Source of the DNA: an uncultured Sphingobacterium sp.
Lineage (GTDB): Bacteria; Bacteroidota; Bacteroidia; Sphingobacteriales; Sphingobacteriaceae
DNA length: 54,997 nucleotides
Direction: 5' to 3'
Assembly: GCA_947630335.1 (NCBI GenBank)
Contig: CANRHE010000002.1
Location: 1-54,997 of the forward strand
The notes under the pieces were generated by a model, which ran no database searches, was not told the origin of the DNA, and worked only from the letters and a program-made list of their open reading frames with translations. Below are positions 28,245 to 37,871 of this stretch, piece after piece. Positions within the stretch are counted from its first letter, which is position 1, and each line of letters begins with the position of its first letter. The translations under genes were made by a program, and so were the position numbers.

Positions 28245-30290
28245 ATGTTATTTATTCGAGTACATTTATTGATTTTACTTGCTGTTTATTCATGCTCATT
28301 ATGTTATGCAGAAGATGGGAGTAAGCTTTGGTTAAGATATAAAAAAGTTTCTAATGAAGTTGCTAAAAGTAGAACTGTAATTAGTCATTCTAATCATCAA
28401 AAGGCATTATTAGCTAAACAAGAATTAGATAATTTTTGGACTGGACCATCTGTAGAATTAAAGGTTGAAAAGGCACAAGAAAAACTAAGAGATGGTTTCA
28501 CAATAGAAGAGAAAAAGGGTAAGATATACATTACTTCGCACGAGCCTATAGGCGTTTTATATGGTGCTTATCATTTATTAAGTTTGCAACAAACAAATCA
28601 ATCAATTAATGGTATTAAAATTCAAGAAATACCATCATATAATATTCGTATTCTAAATCATTGGGATAATCTAGATCGTACTGTTGAACGTGGGTATGCT
28701 GGATATTCGCTATGGCGGTGGGAAGAGTTACCTCATGTGATATCTCCGAGGTATGAAGAGTATGCGCGCGCTAATGCATCAATTGGAATAAATGCTACTG
28801 TGCTCAATAATGTGAATGCTTCACCAGAAATACTCAGTTCAGAATATATTACTAAAGTGAAAGCTTTGGCAGCAATATTTAGAAAATACGGTATTAAAGT
28901 GTATTTGTCTGTTAATTTTTCATCACCTAAAGTTTTAGATGGACTTGTTGATTCAGACCCTTTACGTCCTGAGGTACAATCATGGTGGAAAGAAAAAGTA
29001 AAAAAAATATATAAAGAAATACCTGATTTTGGTGGTTTTTTAGTTAAGGCAAATTCAGAAGGCCAGCCTGGTCCTCAAGACTATGGAAGAACGCATGCTG
29101 ATGGTGCAAATATGTTAGCAGATGCAATAAAACCTTACGGCGGAGTCATTATGTGGCGAGCATTTGTATATAATCCTACTCTTGAAGACCGCGCAAAACA
29201 AGCTTACTTAGAGTTTATTCCTTTTGATGGTAAGTTTAGAGATAATGTCATAATTCAGATAAAAAATGGACCGATTGATTTTCAACCACGAGAACCGTTT
29301 ACTCCTTTGTTTGGAGCTATGAAGAAGACAAGTCAAATGGTTGAATTTCAAATCACTCAAGAATATTTAGGCTTTTCAAATCACTTAGCCTATCTAGCGC
29401 CATTATTTAAAGAAACCCTTGATAGCGATACTTATACTGACGGTAATGGGGCCACAATTGCTAAGATAACAGATGGCACATTAAATGGTAACAAGAAGTC
29501 TGCTATAGCAGGTGTAGCTAATATTGGAGAAGATATTAATTGGACAGGACACCATTTTGGTCAAGCAAATTGGTATGCTTTTGGGCGTTTGGCTTGGAAT
29601 CATAGTCTATCGTCTGAACAAATAGCAGAGGAGTGGATAAAAATGACCTTTACAGATGATGATGAGTTTGTATTACCCATAAGAGATATGATGCTTGATT
29701 CACGAGAGGCCGTAGTTAATTATATGATGCCGATGGGGCTTCACCATATTTTTGCTTTTGACCATCATTATGGTCCAGAACCATGGGCAGATATAAAAGG
29801 AGGAAGATCAGATTGGATGCCTTGGTATTATCATAATGCGGATAGTTTGGGCTTAGGCTTTGATCGTTCACCTGCTGGTAGTGATGCTGTATCTCAATAC
29901 AATGAACCACTTCGTAGTCAGTTTGCTCAAATAGAAAGCTGTCCTGAGAACTTAATTTTATGGTTTCATCACGTTCCATGGAATTATAAAATGAAAAGTG
30001 GTAATACTATGTGGACAGAATTATGTGAGCATTATGATTTGGGTGTAAAACAAGCCCGTGACTTTCAGAAAATTTGGGATAGAAGTGAGCCATTTGTTGA
30101 TTCAGAACGTTTTCGTGATGTTCAATCAAAGCTAAAAATACAAAGTAAAGATGCTGTATGGTGGAAAGATGCTTGTTTACTATATTTCCAAACATTTTCC
30201 TGTCAGCCTATTCCGTATCATATTGAAAGACCAATTCATGAGTTGGAAGATTTAAAAAAAATTAAACTGAATTTAAAGCATCATAATTAA
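28245..30290 (+). CDS. GH67 alpha-glucuronidase
   Basis: 681 residues with signal peptide MLFIRVHLLILLAVYSCSLC to YA. GH67 removes 4-O-methylglucuronate from the non-reducing-end xylose of short aldouronic oligosaccharides. The three catalytic carboxylates of Cellvibrio GlcA67A (Glu292, Asp365, Glu393) appear as Glu272 in KANSEGQPGPQ, Asp345 in NGPIDFQPREP and Glu373 in TQEYLGFS, all shifted by exactly 20 residues. The downstream PWYYHNADSLGLGFDRSPAG and LWFHHVPW motifs are also intact. Presumably periplasmic. It complements GH115, which can act on internal residues. Confidence 0.95.
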   Translation: MLFIRVHLLILLAVYSCSLCYAEDGSKLWLRYKKVSNEVAKSRTVISHSNHQKALLAKQELDNFWTGPSVELKVEKAQEKLRDGFTIEEKKGKIYITSHEPIGVLYGAYHLLSLQQTNQSINGIKIQEIPSYNIRILNHWDNLDRTVERGYAGYSLWRWEELPHVISPRYEEYARANASIGINATVLNNVNASPEILSSEYITKVKALAAIFRKYGIKVYLSVNFSSPKVLDGLVDSDPLRPEVQSWWKEKVKKIYKEIPDFGGFLVKANSEGQPGPQDYGRTHADGANMLADAIKPYGGVIMWRAFVYNPTLEDRAKQAYLEFIPFDGKFRDNVIIQIKNGPIDFQPREPFTPLFGAMKKTSQMVEFQITQEYLGFSNHLAYLAPLFKETLDSDTYTDGNGATIAKITDGTLNGNKKSAIAGVANIGEDINWTGHHFGQANWYAFGRLAWNHSLSSEQIAEEWIKMTFTDDDEFVLPIRDMMLDSREAVVNYMMPMGLHHIFAFDHHYGPEPWADIKGGRSDWMPWYYHNADSLGLGFDRSPAGSDAVSQYNEPLRSQFAQIESCPENLILWFHHVPWNYKMKSGNTMWTELCEHYDLGVKQARDFQKIWDRSEPFVDSERFRDVQSKLKIQSKDAVWWKDACLLYFQTFSCQPIPYHIERPIHELEDLKKIKLNLKHHN

Positions 30291-30421
30291 TTATAAAATT
30301 AATTTTTAGATTTTCACAAAAGATAATGCTTGTTCTGTCAATAGAAATAATTAGGTAATCATTAATCTCACAGTGAAATTATACTTTAATTAATAAAATA
30401 TACATTATTAAAACGCTAGTC

Positions 30422-32164
30422 ATGCAAATATTAAAAAATATTGGAAGAGAAAAAATGATTCAATTTTCATTTTTTTTTGGATTATTAATATTATCATCAT
30501 GTAAAACGAATTCGAAATCTAATTACCCAGAGGGTTCACCAGTATTTTCTAATTTTCATTATGAGGGTGATGATCAGATTTATAAAGATGAACCATTAGC
30601 AGATGGATATTTTTATAGCCCAATATTGCAAGGTTGTTATCCAGATCCTAGTATTACTCGAAAAGGAGATGATTATTATCTTGTAAATTCTTCATTTGTG
30701 ATGTTTCCTGGAGTGCCAATTTTTCATTCTAGAGATTTAGTAAACTGGAAGCAAATTGGACATGTTTTAGACAGAGAGTCACAGTTGAAGGTTGAGAATG
30801 CAGGAATTAGTGAAGGTATATATGCGCCTGATATAGTATATAATCCTTATAATGACACATTTTATATGATAACAACTCAGATTGCCTCTGGTATTGGCAA
30901 TATGGTTGTTAAAATAAAAGATCCAATGAAAGGTAATTGGTCTGATCCAATTAAATTGAATTTTGGGGGAATTGATCCAGCTTTATTTTTTGACGATAAT
31001 GGTAAAGCCTATGTAGTACACAATGATGCTCCGGATGAAGGTAAAGAATTATATCAAGGACACAGAGTCATTAAAATTTGGGATTATGATATTGAGAATG
31101 ATCAAGTAATAGCTGGTACGGATAAAATTATTGTAGATGGTGGAGTAAATATTTCTAATCAACCAATTTGGATTGAAGCTCCTCATATTTACAAAAGAAA
31201 GGGTAAATACTATTTGATGTGTGCTGAAGGAGGTACAGGAAGTGATCATAGTGAGGTTATTTTTGTTAGTGATAATCCGAGAGGACCTTATAAACCAGCA
31301 GATCGCAACCCTATTTTGTCACAACGACATCTAGATAAATCTAGACCCAATCGCGTTGAATGGGCGGGTCATGCAGATTTAGTTGAAGGCCCAGATGGAG
31401 AGTGGTATGGAGTCTTTTTAGCAGTAAGACCTAACGAAAAGAATCGTGTTAATACTGGAAGAGAAACATTCATACTGCCTGTTGATTGGTCAGGTGATTG
31501 GCCTGAATTTATTGGAGGAATGGATCCTTTAAAAAGTTCAATACCAATGCCTAAAGGCGTTATAAATAAAATGAATACTGCTGGATATTTTCCAAATGCT
31601 AATTTTAGTTTCAAAGATGATTTTTCAACACAGAAATTAGATGACCGTTGGATTGCATTACGAGGATTAAGAGAGCATTTTATCAATCCATCTAATAACG
31701 GATTAGTAATGAATCCTTTTCCCGTTAATATTAAAGAACGTAAGCCTATATCCGCTCTATTCTATAGACAACAACACACTATATTTTCGGCTACTGTAGA
31801 TATGAAATATACGCCTCAATCGGAAAAAGATTTAGCTGGATTAACATGTTTTCAAAGTGAAGCTTATAATTACGTTTTTGGATTAACCAAATCAGCTAAT
31901 GAATATTACTTAGTTCTGGAACGTACTGAAAACGGTGTTTCTACAATTATTGCAAAGCATAAATTAAATGATATTTCTGATATAAAACTGAAAGTTACTG
32001 CAAAAGGTGATTCCTATCAATTTGCATATGCCCAAAAGGATGAAGTATTCCATAATCTTGGAGGTATTGTTTCTGGAGATATACTGTCTACTGATGTGGC
32101 TGGAGGATTTACAGGAGCGATGATAGGTTTGTATGCTACCCAAGATAACGACATAAAACTTTGA
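30422..32164 (+). CDS. GH43 lipoprotein, GH43_10-like, with C-terminal beta-sandwich
   Basis: 580 residues. The leader ends in a lipobox (LLILSSC), so it is lipid-anchored; an internal Met12 could be the start but would lack the basic n-region. The propeller covers about 60-370: base Asp in GCYPDPSITRKGDDYYLVNSS, pKa-modulating Asp in GGIDPALFFDDNGKAYVVHND, acid Glu in WIEAPHIYKRKGKYYLMCAEG. A second domain (about 395-575) is the beta-sandwich typical of long GH43 enzymes. The GHRVIKIWDYD and TGRETFILPVDW features fit, in my memory, subfamily 10. It should act as a beta-xylosidase or arabinofuranosidase on oligosaccharides. Confidence 0.87.
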   Translation: MQILKNIGREKMIQFSFFFGLLILSSCKTNSKSNYPEGSPVFSNFHYEGDDQIYKDEPLADGYFYSPILQGCYPDPSITRKGDDYYLVNSSFVMFPGVPIFHSRDLVNWKQIGHVLDRESQLKVENAGISEGIYAPDIVYNPYNDTFYMITTQIASGIGNMVVKIKDPMKGNWSDPIKLNFGGIDPALFFDDNGKAYVVHNDAPDEGKELYQGHRVIKIWDYDIENDQVIAGTDKIIVDGGVNISNQPIWIEAPHIYKRKGKYYLMCAEGGTGSDHSEVIFVSDNPRGPYKPADRNPILSQRHLDKSRPNRVEWAGHADLVEGPDGEWYGVFLAVRPNEKNRVNTGRETFILPVDWSGDWPEFIGGMDPLKSSIPMPKGVINKMNTAGYFPNANFSFKDDFSTQKLDDRWIALRGLREHFINPSNNGLVMNPFPVNIKERKPISALFYRQQHTIFSATVDMKYTPQSEKDLAGLTCFQSEAYNYVFGLTKSANEYYLVLERTENGVSTIIAKHKLNDISDIKLKVTAKGDSYQFAYAQKDEVFHNLGGIVSGDILSTDVAGGFTGAMIGLYATQDNDIKL

Positions 32165-32221
32165 TATGAAGCTCTTTGTGAGGATCATCTAAAGGCTTTT
32201 TAATGCTATAAGATAGGATGG

Positions 32222-32273
32222 TTTACATCTGATTTCTAAAGGTTTATAAGGTTTGATATTATAAGCTAATCAT
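32222..32273 (+). promoter_or_regulatory. Partial shared promoter element, copy C
   Basis: TTTACATCTG at 32222-32231 is identical to 23401-23410 in copy B, and TATAAGCTAATCAT at 32260-32273 matches TATAAACTAATCAT at 23445-23458 with one change. The two blocks are 6 bp closer together than in copy B. As in copy B, the second block ends about 17 bp before a start codon. This supports a separate promoter for the GH127-type gene. Confidence 0.5.
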
Positions 32274-32290
32274 TTAATTTAAATACGAAT

Positions 32291-34672
32291 ATGAATGATC
32301 TAAAAAAAATAATCATTTTCACTTTATCAGCATTTGCGTTATTTGACGACGCAGTTGCACAAGAAAAATTATACAATCATAGTTTCTCTCTAAAGGATGT
32401 AAAACTCTTGGAAAGTCCCTTTAAGCATGCAAGAGATTTAAATGTTGAGGTACTGTTATCCTATGATGTTGATAGGTTATTAGCACCATATTTAAAAGAG
32501 GCTGGTTTAGAGCCGAAAGCTCCGAGTTTTGAAAATTGGATCGGTTTAGATGGGCATATAGGTGGTCATTACTTAACAGGCTTGGCAATTCACTATGCAG
32601 CAACTGGAGACCTTCGATGCAAAGAACGTTTAGAGTATGTTGTTGAAGAGCTTAAGCGTTGTCAAGATATGCATGGAAATGGTTATGTTGGAGGTATACC
32701 TAATGGAAAAAATTTATGGAAAGAAATTGAAAGTGGGAATGTCGGTATAGTTTGGCAATATTGGGTTCCATGGTACAATCTACATAAAACTTATGCTGGG
32801 CTACGTGATGCATGGTTATACGCGGGCAATGAAGATGCTAAAAGTATGTTCTTAAAGTTGTGCGATTGGGGTGTTAATCTTATGTCTAATTTAGACGATA
32901 AACAAATGGAATCTATGCTTGCCAATGAATTCGGCGGTATGAATGAAGTGTATGCTGATGCTTTCCAAATGACTCAAGATAATCGTTATCTTACTTTAGC
33001 AAAGCGTTTTTCCCATAAGGAAATATTTGATGCTATGTCACGTAAAGAAGATAACTTGGATAATCTCCACGCCAACACACAAGTGCCAAAAGCCGTAGGT
33101 TATCAACGAGTGGCTGAGTTAACTCATGATTCAATTTATACTACAGCTGCTACTTTTTTTTGGCAAACTGTGGTTAATAATCGTTCTTTATCGTTAGGAG
33201 GTAATAGCCGTCGAGAACATTTTCCTGCCGAACAAGACTTTTTAAGTTATATAGAAGAACGAGAAGGTCCTGAATCATGTAATACTAATAATATGTTGAA
33301 ATTGGCTGGTGGTTTATTTCGTATGAATCCAGATGCTATGTATATGGATTATTATGAAAAAGCTTTATATAATCATATTCTATCCACACAGCATCCAGAA
33401 CATGGAGGATATGTTTATTTTACATCAGCGAGACCAGCACATTATAGAGTTTATTCTCAAGTGAATAGTGCTATGTGGTGTTGTGTTGGTACAGGAATGG
33501 AAAATCATGGTAAGTATGGAGAATTAATTTACAGCCATAATCATGATTCTTTGTATGTAAATCTTTTTATTGCGTCTGAATTGGATTGGAAAGAAAGGGG
33601 AGTAAAATTGGTTCAACAAACAAACTTTCCGATAGAAGGTAACAGTACCATTCGAATTTCTTTATCAAAAAAATCTGAAAACCTCAAACTTTATATACGA
33701 TATCCTGGATGGGTACCAAAAGGTGAATTAAGCGTAATAGTTGATGGAAAGGATTATGCGATGAATAATGCACCACAGTCTTATGTTTTAATTGATCGCC
33801 AATGGAATAATGGAGATGAAATACAGATTAATATGCCTATGAACTTCCACTTGGAAGAGTTGAAAAATAATCCTGAATTTGTTTCTATATTTAGAGGACC
33901 TATTTTGATGGGTGCTAAAGTTGGTACTGAAGGATTAAATGGATTGGTAGCAGGTGATCATCGTTGGGGACATATTGCAAGTGGACCATTGGTATCTATT
34001 TTTGACACCCCCGTGCTATTAGGGGATCGCCAAGATTTTATAAAACAATTAAATACAATTGAGAATAATTCTAGTGAATCCTTAAGTTTTACATTGCCAA
34101 AATCTTTCGTCAAAAATGAATACCAAAATATAAACTTGGAACCATTTTATAATATACATGATAGTCGTTATATGATGTATTGGCTTTCTATGACTAATCA
34201 AGATTTTATAAAATTACAAGATCAATTGAAAAAAGAAGAAAAAGCAAAACTTGAATTGGATGCCAAAACAATAGATTTTATCAAAGTTGGAGAACAGCAA
34301 CCCGAAGTAGATCATAGAATGAAAGAGCTAAACACGCAAAAAGGTATTCATGATGGTAATTCTTGGAGGGAAGTGAGTTCAGATGGAATGCTGACTTATG
34401 AACTTCAAACAAAAAATAAAGATAATCTTACTTTACATATTACTTATTGGGGGTATGAAGGTCAAAATAGAGCGTTTGATATTCTTATTAATAATCACGT
34501 ATTGGCTAGTGAAGATTTATCAGGTAAATGGAATCAGAGTAAGTTTTTTGATGTAAAGTATGAAATTCCACAAGAGTGGTTAATAGATAAAGACAACTTT
34601 GTTCTTAGTTTTAAAGCTCGATCAGGCAATCGGGCTGGTCGTATTTTTAAAATACGACTTGTGGAAGAGTGA
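32291..34672 (+). CDS. GH127-type (DUF1680) beta-L-arabinofuranosidase
   Basis: 793 residues with signal peptide to DDAVAQ. The N-terminal half is an (alpha/alpha)6 barrel with GGHYLTGLAIHYAATGD and NEFGGMNEVYADAF (candidate catalytic Glu). The zinc-binding set of HypBA1 of Bifidobacterium (Glu338, Cys340, Cys417, Cys418) is present as Glu328 and Cys330 in PESCNTNN and Cys397-Cys398 in MWCCVGTG, one of which is the nucleophile. Beta-sandwich domains follow. GH127 and the related GH146 both fit; the split cannot be made by eye. Its expected activity is removal of beta-linked L-arabinofuranose. It is the last gene of the plus-strand arm. Confidence 0.9.
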   Translation: MNDLKKIIIFTLSAFALFDDAVAQEKLYNHSFSLKDVKLLESPFKHARDLNVEVLLSYDVDRLLAPYLKEAGLEPKAPSFENWIGLDGHIGGHYLTGLAIHYAATGDLRCKERLEYVVEELKRCQDMHGNGYVGGIPNGKNLWKEIESGNVGIVWQYWVPWYNLHKTYAGLRDAWLYAGNEDAKSMFLKLCDWGVNLMSNLDDKQMESMLANEFGGMNEVYADAFQMTQDNRYLTLAKRFSHKEIFDAMSRKEDNLDNLHANTQVPKAVGYQRVAELTHDSIYTTAATFFWQTVVNNRSLSLGGNSRREHFPAEQDFLSYIEEREGPESCNTNNMLKLAGGLFRMNPDAMYMDYYEKALYNHILSTQHPEHGGYVYFTSARPAHYRVYSQVNSAMWCCVGTGMENHGKYGELIYSHNHDSLYVNLFIASELDWKERGVKLVQQTNFPIEGNSTIRISLSKKSENLKLYIRYPGWVPKGELSVIVDGKDYAMNNAPQSYVLIDRQWNNGDEIQINMPMNFHLEELKNNPEFVSIFRGPILMGAKVGTEGLNGLVAGDHRWGHIASGPLVSIFDTPVLLGDRQDFIKQLNTIENNSSESLSFTLPKSFVKNEYQNINLEPFYNIHDSRYMMYWLSMTNQDFIKLQDQLKKEEKAKLELDAKTIDFIKVGEQQPEVDHRMKELNTQKGIHDGNSWREVSSDGMLTYELQTKNKDNLTLHITYWGYEGQNRAFDILINNHVLASEDLSGKWNQSKFFDVKYEIPQEWLIDKDNFVLSFKARSGNRAGRIFKIRLVEE

Positions 34673-34677
34673 AAGTA

Positions 34678-34738
34678 ATAAAGCCCTATATAAAAGTCTA
34701 AAAAACATAGTTTTTTAGACTTTTATATAGGGCTTTAT
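34678..34738. terminator. Perfect 29-bp bidirectional terminator hairpin
   Basis: 34678-34706 is exactly complementary in reverse to 34710-34738, leaving a 3-nt loop. It lies 5 nt after the GH127-type stop codon and 20 nt from the stop codon of the convergent CE6 gene. The inner stem holds six A:T pairs and the outer stem GCCC/GGGC. It should separate the two convergent arms of the locus. Confidence 0.9.
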
Positions 34739-34758
34739 ATGAAGTGATAATTAAATAT

Positions 34759-35598
34759 TTATTGATAAATTGAGTATATAGATGATAATAAAACTTTAGC
34801 ATAATTTTTACCAAGTTGTCTATATCCTGCTGGACTGAAATGTAATCCATCTGCAATTCCTTCACAATTTTTTGAAGAAACAATATGTGCATTTGGAATT
34901 GTTTGTGGTAGTTTATTAATAATTTCATTCATACTTGCACATTTACCTTCATATTCGGCTGATAATAATTCACCAGCAAGGAGAGGAGTAGTTGCTGCCT
35001 GAAGAGATAAATCTGTTAATAAATTTTGATAGACAGTATTCACTTTATTTGGCCAGTCAATATCACCTGTGTTAGATTCTCCTTGATGTAAAAGTACCCC
35101 TTTAATCACACCTGATTTTTGTGCTAATTTTGCCATTTCAATTAGATGATTGTAAGGGTTATTATTATAAGAGGCTAACATTCCTTTCATCCAATTAGGA
35201 GCATTGGCAACATAATTATTTACACTATCTTTATCAAAAAGTTGAATATGACATCCTCCAACGGACACATTGATTACTCCAATAACTATACTGTCTGGTA
35301 GGTTCTCAGCTAATGTTTTACCGAAGTAATCGGCTGGAGTCAGGCCAGTGTTACAACGTGTAATGGGAGGCTGCGAATCGTACCATTTTCCTTTTTCACG
35401 ATTTATTTCTGGACAGTTTACAGTCTGTAATACTCGAAAACGTTTATTGGACATCGTGTCTTGCGTTTCATATTTTCCATGACCTTCCATGTTCGATTGA
35501 CCGAAACAAAGGTAAATATGAAAATTTTTGTCTTGTGAAAAAGCTTCACGACCAATTAGTAAAGAAAAAATTATAAGTGAAAATATTTTTTGAATCAT
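34759..35598 (-). CDS. CE6 acetylxylan esterase (SGNH)
   Basis: 279 residues with signal peptide MIQKIFSLIIFSLLIGREAF to SQ. Single SGNH domain: nucleophile Ser35 in CFGQSNMEGHGKYE, the GVINVSVGGCHI and VLLHQGESNTGDIDWP blocks, and the Asp250/His253 dyad in DGLHFSPAG. The set is typical of CE6, whose characterised members remove acetyl groups from xylan. It is the last gene of the minus-strand xus arm, behind a hairpin that follows the GH10 gene. It complements the CE1 and CE20-like esterases of the other arm. Confidence 0.92.
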   Translation of the reverse strand: MIQKIFSLIIFSLLIGREAFSQDKNFHIYLCFGQSNMEGHGKYETQDTMSNKRFRVLQTVNCPEINREKGKWYDSQPPITRCNTGLTPADYFGKTLAENLPDSIVIGVINVSVGGCHIQLFDKDSVNNYVANAPNWMKGMLASYNNNPYNHLIEMAKLAQKSGVIKGVLLHQGESNTGDIDWPNKVNTVYQNLLTDLSLQAATTPLLAGELLSAEYEGKCASMNEIINKLPQTIPNAHIVSSKNCEGIADGLHFSPAGYRQLGKNYAKVLLSSIYSIYQ

Positions 35599-35614
35599 AT
35601 TTCTAATTTTAGTT

Positions 35615-35662
35615 AAATCAATTAATCAAAGAGGATATTAAATCCCCTTGATTAATTGATTT
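35615..35662 (-). terminator. Hairpin between the surface xylanase and CE6 genes
   Basis: AAATCAATTAATCAA (35615-35629) is the exact reverse complement of TTGATTAATTGATTT (35648-35662), with further partial pairing (GGAT/ATCC) inside. Read on the minus strand it lies 13 nt after the xylanase stop codon and just before the CE6 start. There is no long U-tract, so attenuation or mRNA stabilisation is as likely as full termination. Confidence 0.6.
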
Positions 35663-35675
35663 AGAAAGCTCAATA

Positions 35676-37844
35676 TTATTTTTGTTTTTCTAAAGCTTCA
35701 GCAATAGCTTTATACGCTGGTTTTCTTACAAATGTTTCTGTCCACACACCTATAGGTTCTCCTTTTCTCCAGAAAGAATACTCTGAATTAGGACTATCTA
35801 AAGGACTCCAAATTGTAATTCCGTATTGCTGTGGTTTTGGAATAATTTCGAAATATTTTTCGATCACGAATTTATACATTTCAGCTTGTTGTGCATACAT
35901 TTCTGGTGTTGCATTAGGTGTTTTTATTCCACCTCCCATACCAATATCTAACTCGGATATTTTAATTAATTTACCTGTTGCAGCTAATAATTCAAACATC
36001 CTAATGATATTATCCTTATTTGTAGTGATGTCAATATGCATTTGTGTACCAATTCCATCCACTTTCGCTCCTTTACTTTCTACATAGTTTACATATGCAA
36101 TTAACCCTTTACATTTGTCACCACTCCCTTCAAGACCATAATCATTAATGAATAATTTATCATCTGCATTACCATATTTTCTAGCTAATTGAATTGCTTG
36201 TACAGCATAATCTTTTCCAAGATAATCTTGCCAATAGAATTCATCATTAGCCAAATCGGTTTTACCTATACCAGTCTTTAAAGCGTATTGGTCTGGCCAA
36301 TCAGACATAGGTTCGTTGACGACATCCCAAGATTTTATATAATCTTTAGAAACAGATAACATTCCTGCTATGAAAGTTTCTAAGGCATTAGAAATGATTT
36401 CTTTTTTCTCTTGAGGAGTTTTTTCAATAATACCACCTCCAGGTCCTCCATATCCTTCTCCATCAGCTGACAAACCTCTTGTTGAATTATTTCCCCAACC
36501 AAACCAGCCATCTGCATTTATTTCAAAATCACCATTAGTAATCAAATTATTATTACTACCAGTTTTGGTTAATTTAATGTCATCAATAAAGATTGTACCA
36601 TCATATTGACCAAAGTTAATTATGAATCGGTTTCGTACGGCTGTAGTTGTTACTTTAAGTTCATACTCTTTGTATTCTGTAGACAATGTAATCGAACCAA
36701 AGCTATTCCCAGAGTAATTTGAAGTTTGCTGCAAATCAATCCCAATACTACCTACTTTACTACCTTTTGCAGCTATCTTTAATGTATACTCTGTATTATT
36801 TTCAATCCCTGATATATCATAAGCTGTTTGAGCTGCCCATGAATCAACTACACTAGGATTACTCATTTTTAATGCATAACCTTTTTGAGTAGGACCAGCA
36901 TTGGTTCCATCTTTATTAAACTTGGTTAAAGATAAGTTATCAAAATAAAATGTTGTAGCAGCTTTCCCTAAATTGAATGCTATCGCTCCAGCTCCTGCCA
37001 AATCTTTGGTAATAGTAATTTCTTTTTCATATGTTTTCCAAGATTTAGTGGTAGTTATTGTCCCAAAGAAATCGTAATATTTGTAAGTGTAAGGTACAGT
37101 GTGAGCTTGTGTCCCAAAACTGGCATCAGAATCTGATTTTACATCGATTGACAATTTATACTTTTCCCCTTCTTTAACGCCTGGAGCAAATTTAACGAAG
37201 AATTGTACATCATAATCATTGGTCCGAATACTTTCGTTAACCAATTTCAATGCTCTGCCTGTTCCTTTTGAACCAGTACCATCCGCTGTAAAGGAGACAA
37301 TAGCTGTGGAAGTATATTCATAATTATTTTCATTATTTGTTTCAAAATTGTTTTCAGCAATAATATCCCACGTAGGCCCCACTGTAGAAGGAAGTTTTAT
37401 AGGAGCAATTAGACTATTTAGATAAGCAGCATTTTGTCCTGAATGCCAGCACAGAGTATGTCCGTACAACCCCATATTATTAGCTTTAGCAGACTCAATT
37501 AACTGTTCAACCTTAGTTAAGTCTAATGATCCATCTGCTTTTACGATAGAAGAGTGCTTCATTTCATACCCCACCACCATTTCTTCAAAATTTCTATTGA
37601 CTAAACGATACATCACACCTTTGTTTAAGTAATCTGACATATTCATCGCTACTCCCCATTTAAAATTTGGATTAGCATTTTTATTCAAATATGAAATCAA
37701 TGGTGCATAAGAGTCAATATCTTCTTGTACAATTATATTTTCCGGTTTATCTGTATAATAAGTTAACAACTCATGCTTGGCACAAGAGCCCAAAAATGAA
37801 GTTACTATCAGGATATACCCAATATTTTTATATACTTTTTTCAT
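35676..37844 (-). CDS. xyn10C: Surface GH10 xylanase with CBM4-like modules inserted in the barrel
   Basis: 722 residues, lipobox LGSC (Cys21). The GH10 barrel begins near residue 50 (NFKWGVAMNMSDYLNKG), is interrupted after GLYGHTLCWHSGQNAAYL (near 155) by about 310 residues forming two beta-sandwich modules of the CBM4/22 type, and resumes with the acid/base Glu511 in SWDVVNEPM and nucleophile Glu631 in KISELDIGM. This inserted-CBM layout matches Xyn10C of Prevotella bryantii and the Bacteroides ovatus surface xylanase. It comes last after the xusA-E genes, as in those species. Expected role: cutting polymeric xylan at the cell surface for import by the SusC/D pairs. Confidence 0.94.
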   Translation of the reverse strand: MKKVYKNIGYILIVTSFLGSCAKHELLTYYTDKPENIIVQEDIDSYAPLISYLNKNANPNFKWGVAMNMSDYLNKGVMYRLVNRNFEEMVVGYEMKHSSIVKADGSLDLTKVEQLIESAKANNMGLYGHTLCWHSGQNAAYLNSLIAPIKLPSTVGPTWDIIAENNFETNNENNYEYTSTAIVSFTADGTGSKGTGRALKLVNESIRTNDYDVQFFVKFAPGVKEGEKYKLSIDVKSDSDASFGTQAHTVPYTYKYYDFFGTITTTKSWKTYEKEITITKDLAGAGAIAFNLGKAATTFYFDNLSLTKFNKDGTNAGPTQKGYALKMSNPSVVDSWAAQTAYDISGIENNTEYTLKIAAKGSKVGSIGIDLQQTSNYSGNSFGSITLSTEYKEYELKVTTTAVRNRFIINFGQYDGTIFIDDIKLTKTGSNNNLITNGDFEINADGWFGWGNNSTRGLSADGEGYGGPGGGIIEKTPQEKKEIISNALETFIAGMLSVSKDYIKSWDVVNEPMSDWPDQYALKTGIGKTDLANDEFYWQDYLGKDYAVQAIQLARKYGNADDKLFINDYGLEGSGDKCKGLIAYVNYVESKGAKVDGIGTQMHIDITTNKDNIIRMFELLAATGKLIKISELDIGMGGGIKTPNATPEMYAQQAEMYKFVIEKYFEIIPKPQQYGITIWSPLDSPNSEYSFWRKGEPIGVWTETFVRKPAYKAIAEALEKQK

Positions 37845-37871
37845 AATAATAAGTATTAAACTATTCGATGA

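Noticed and set aside
32100..32206. C-terminal truncation of the GH43 lipoprotein by an early stop codon
   Set aside because: Reading past the stop would add only about a dozen residues without a clear family motif, and the last visible strand looks complete, so a frameshift is not supported.
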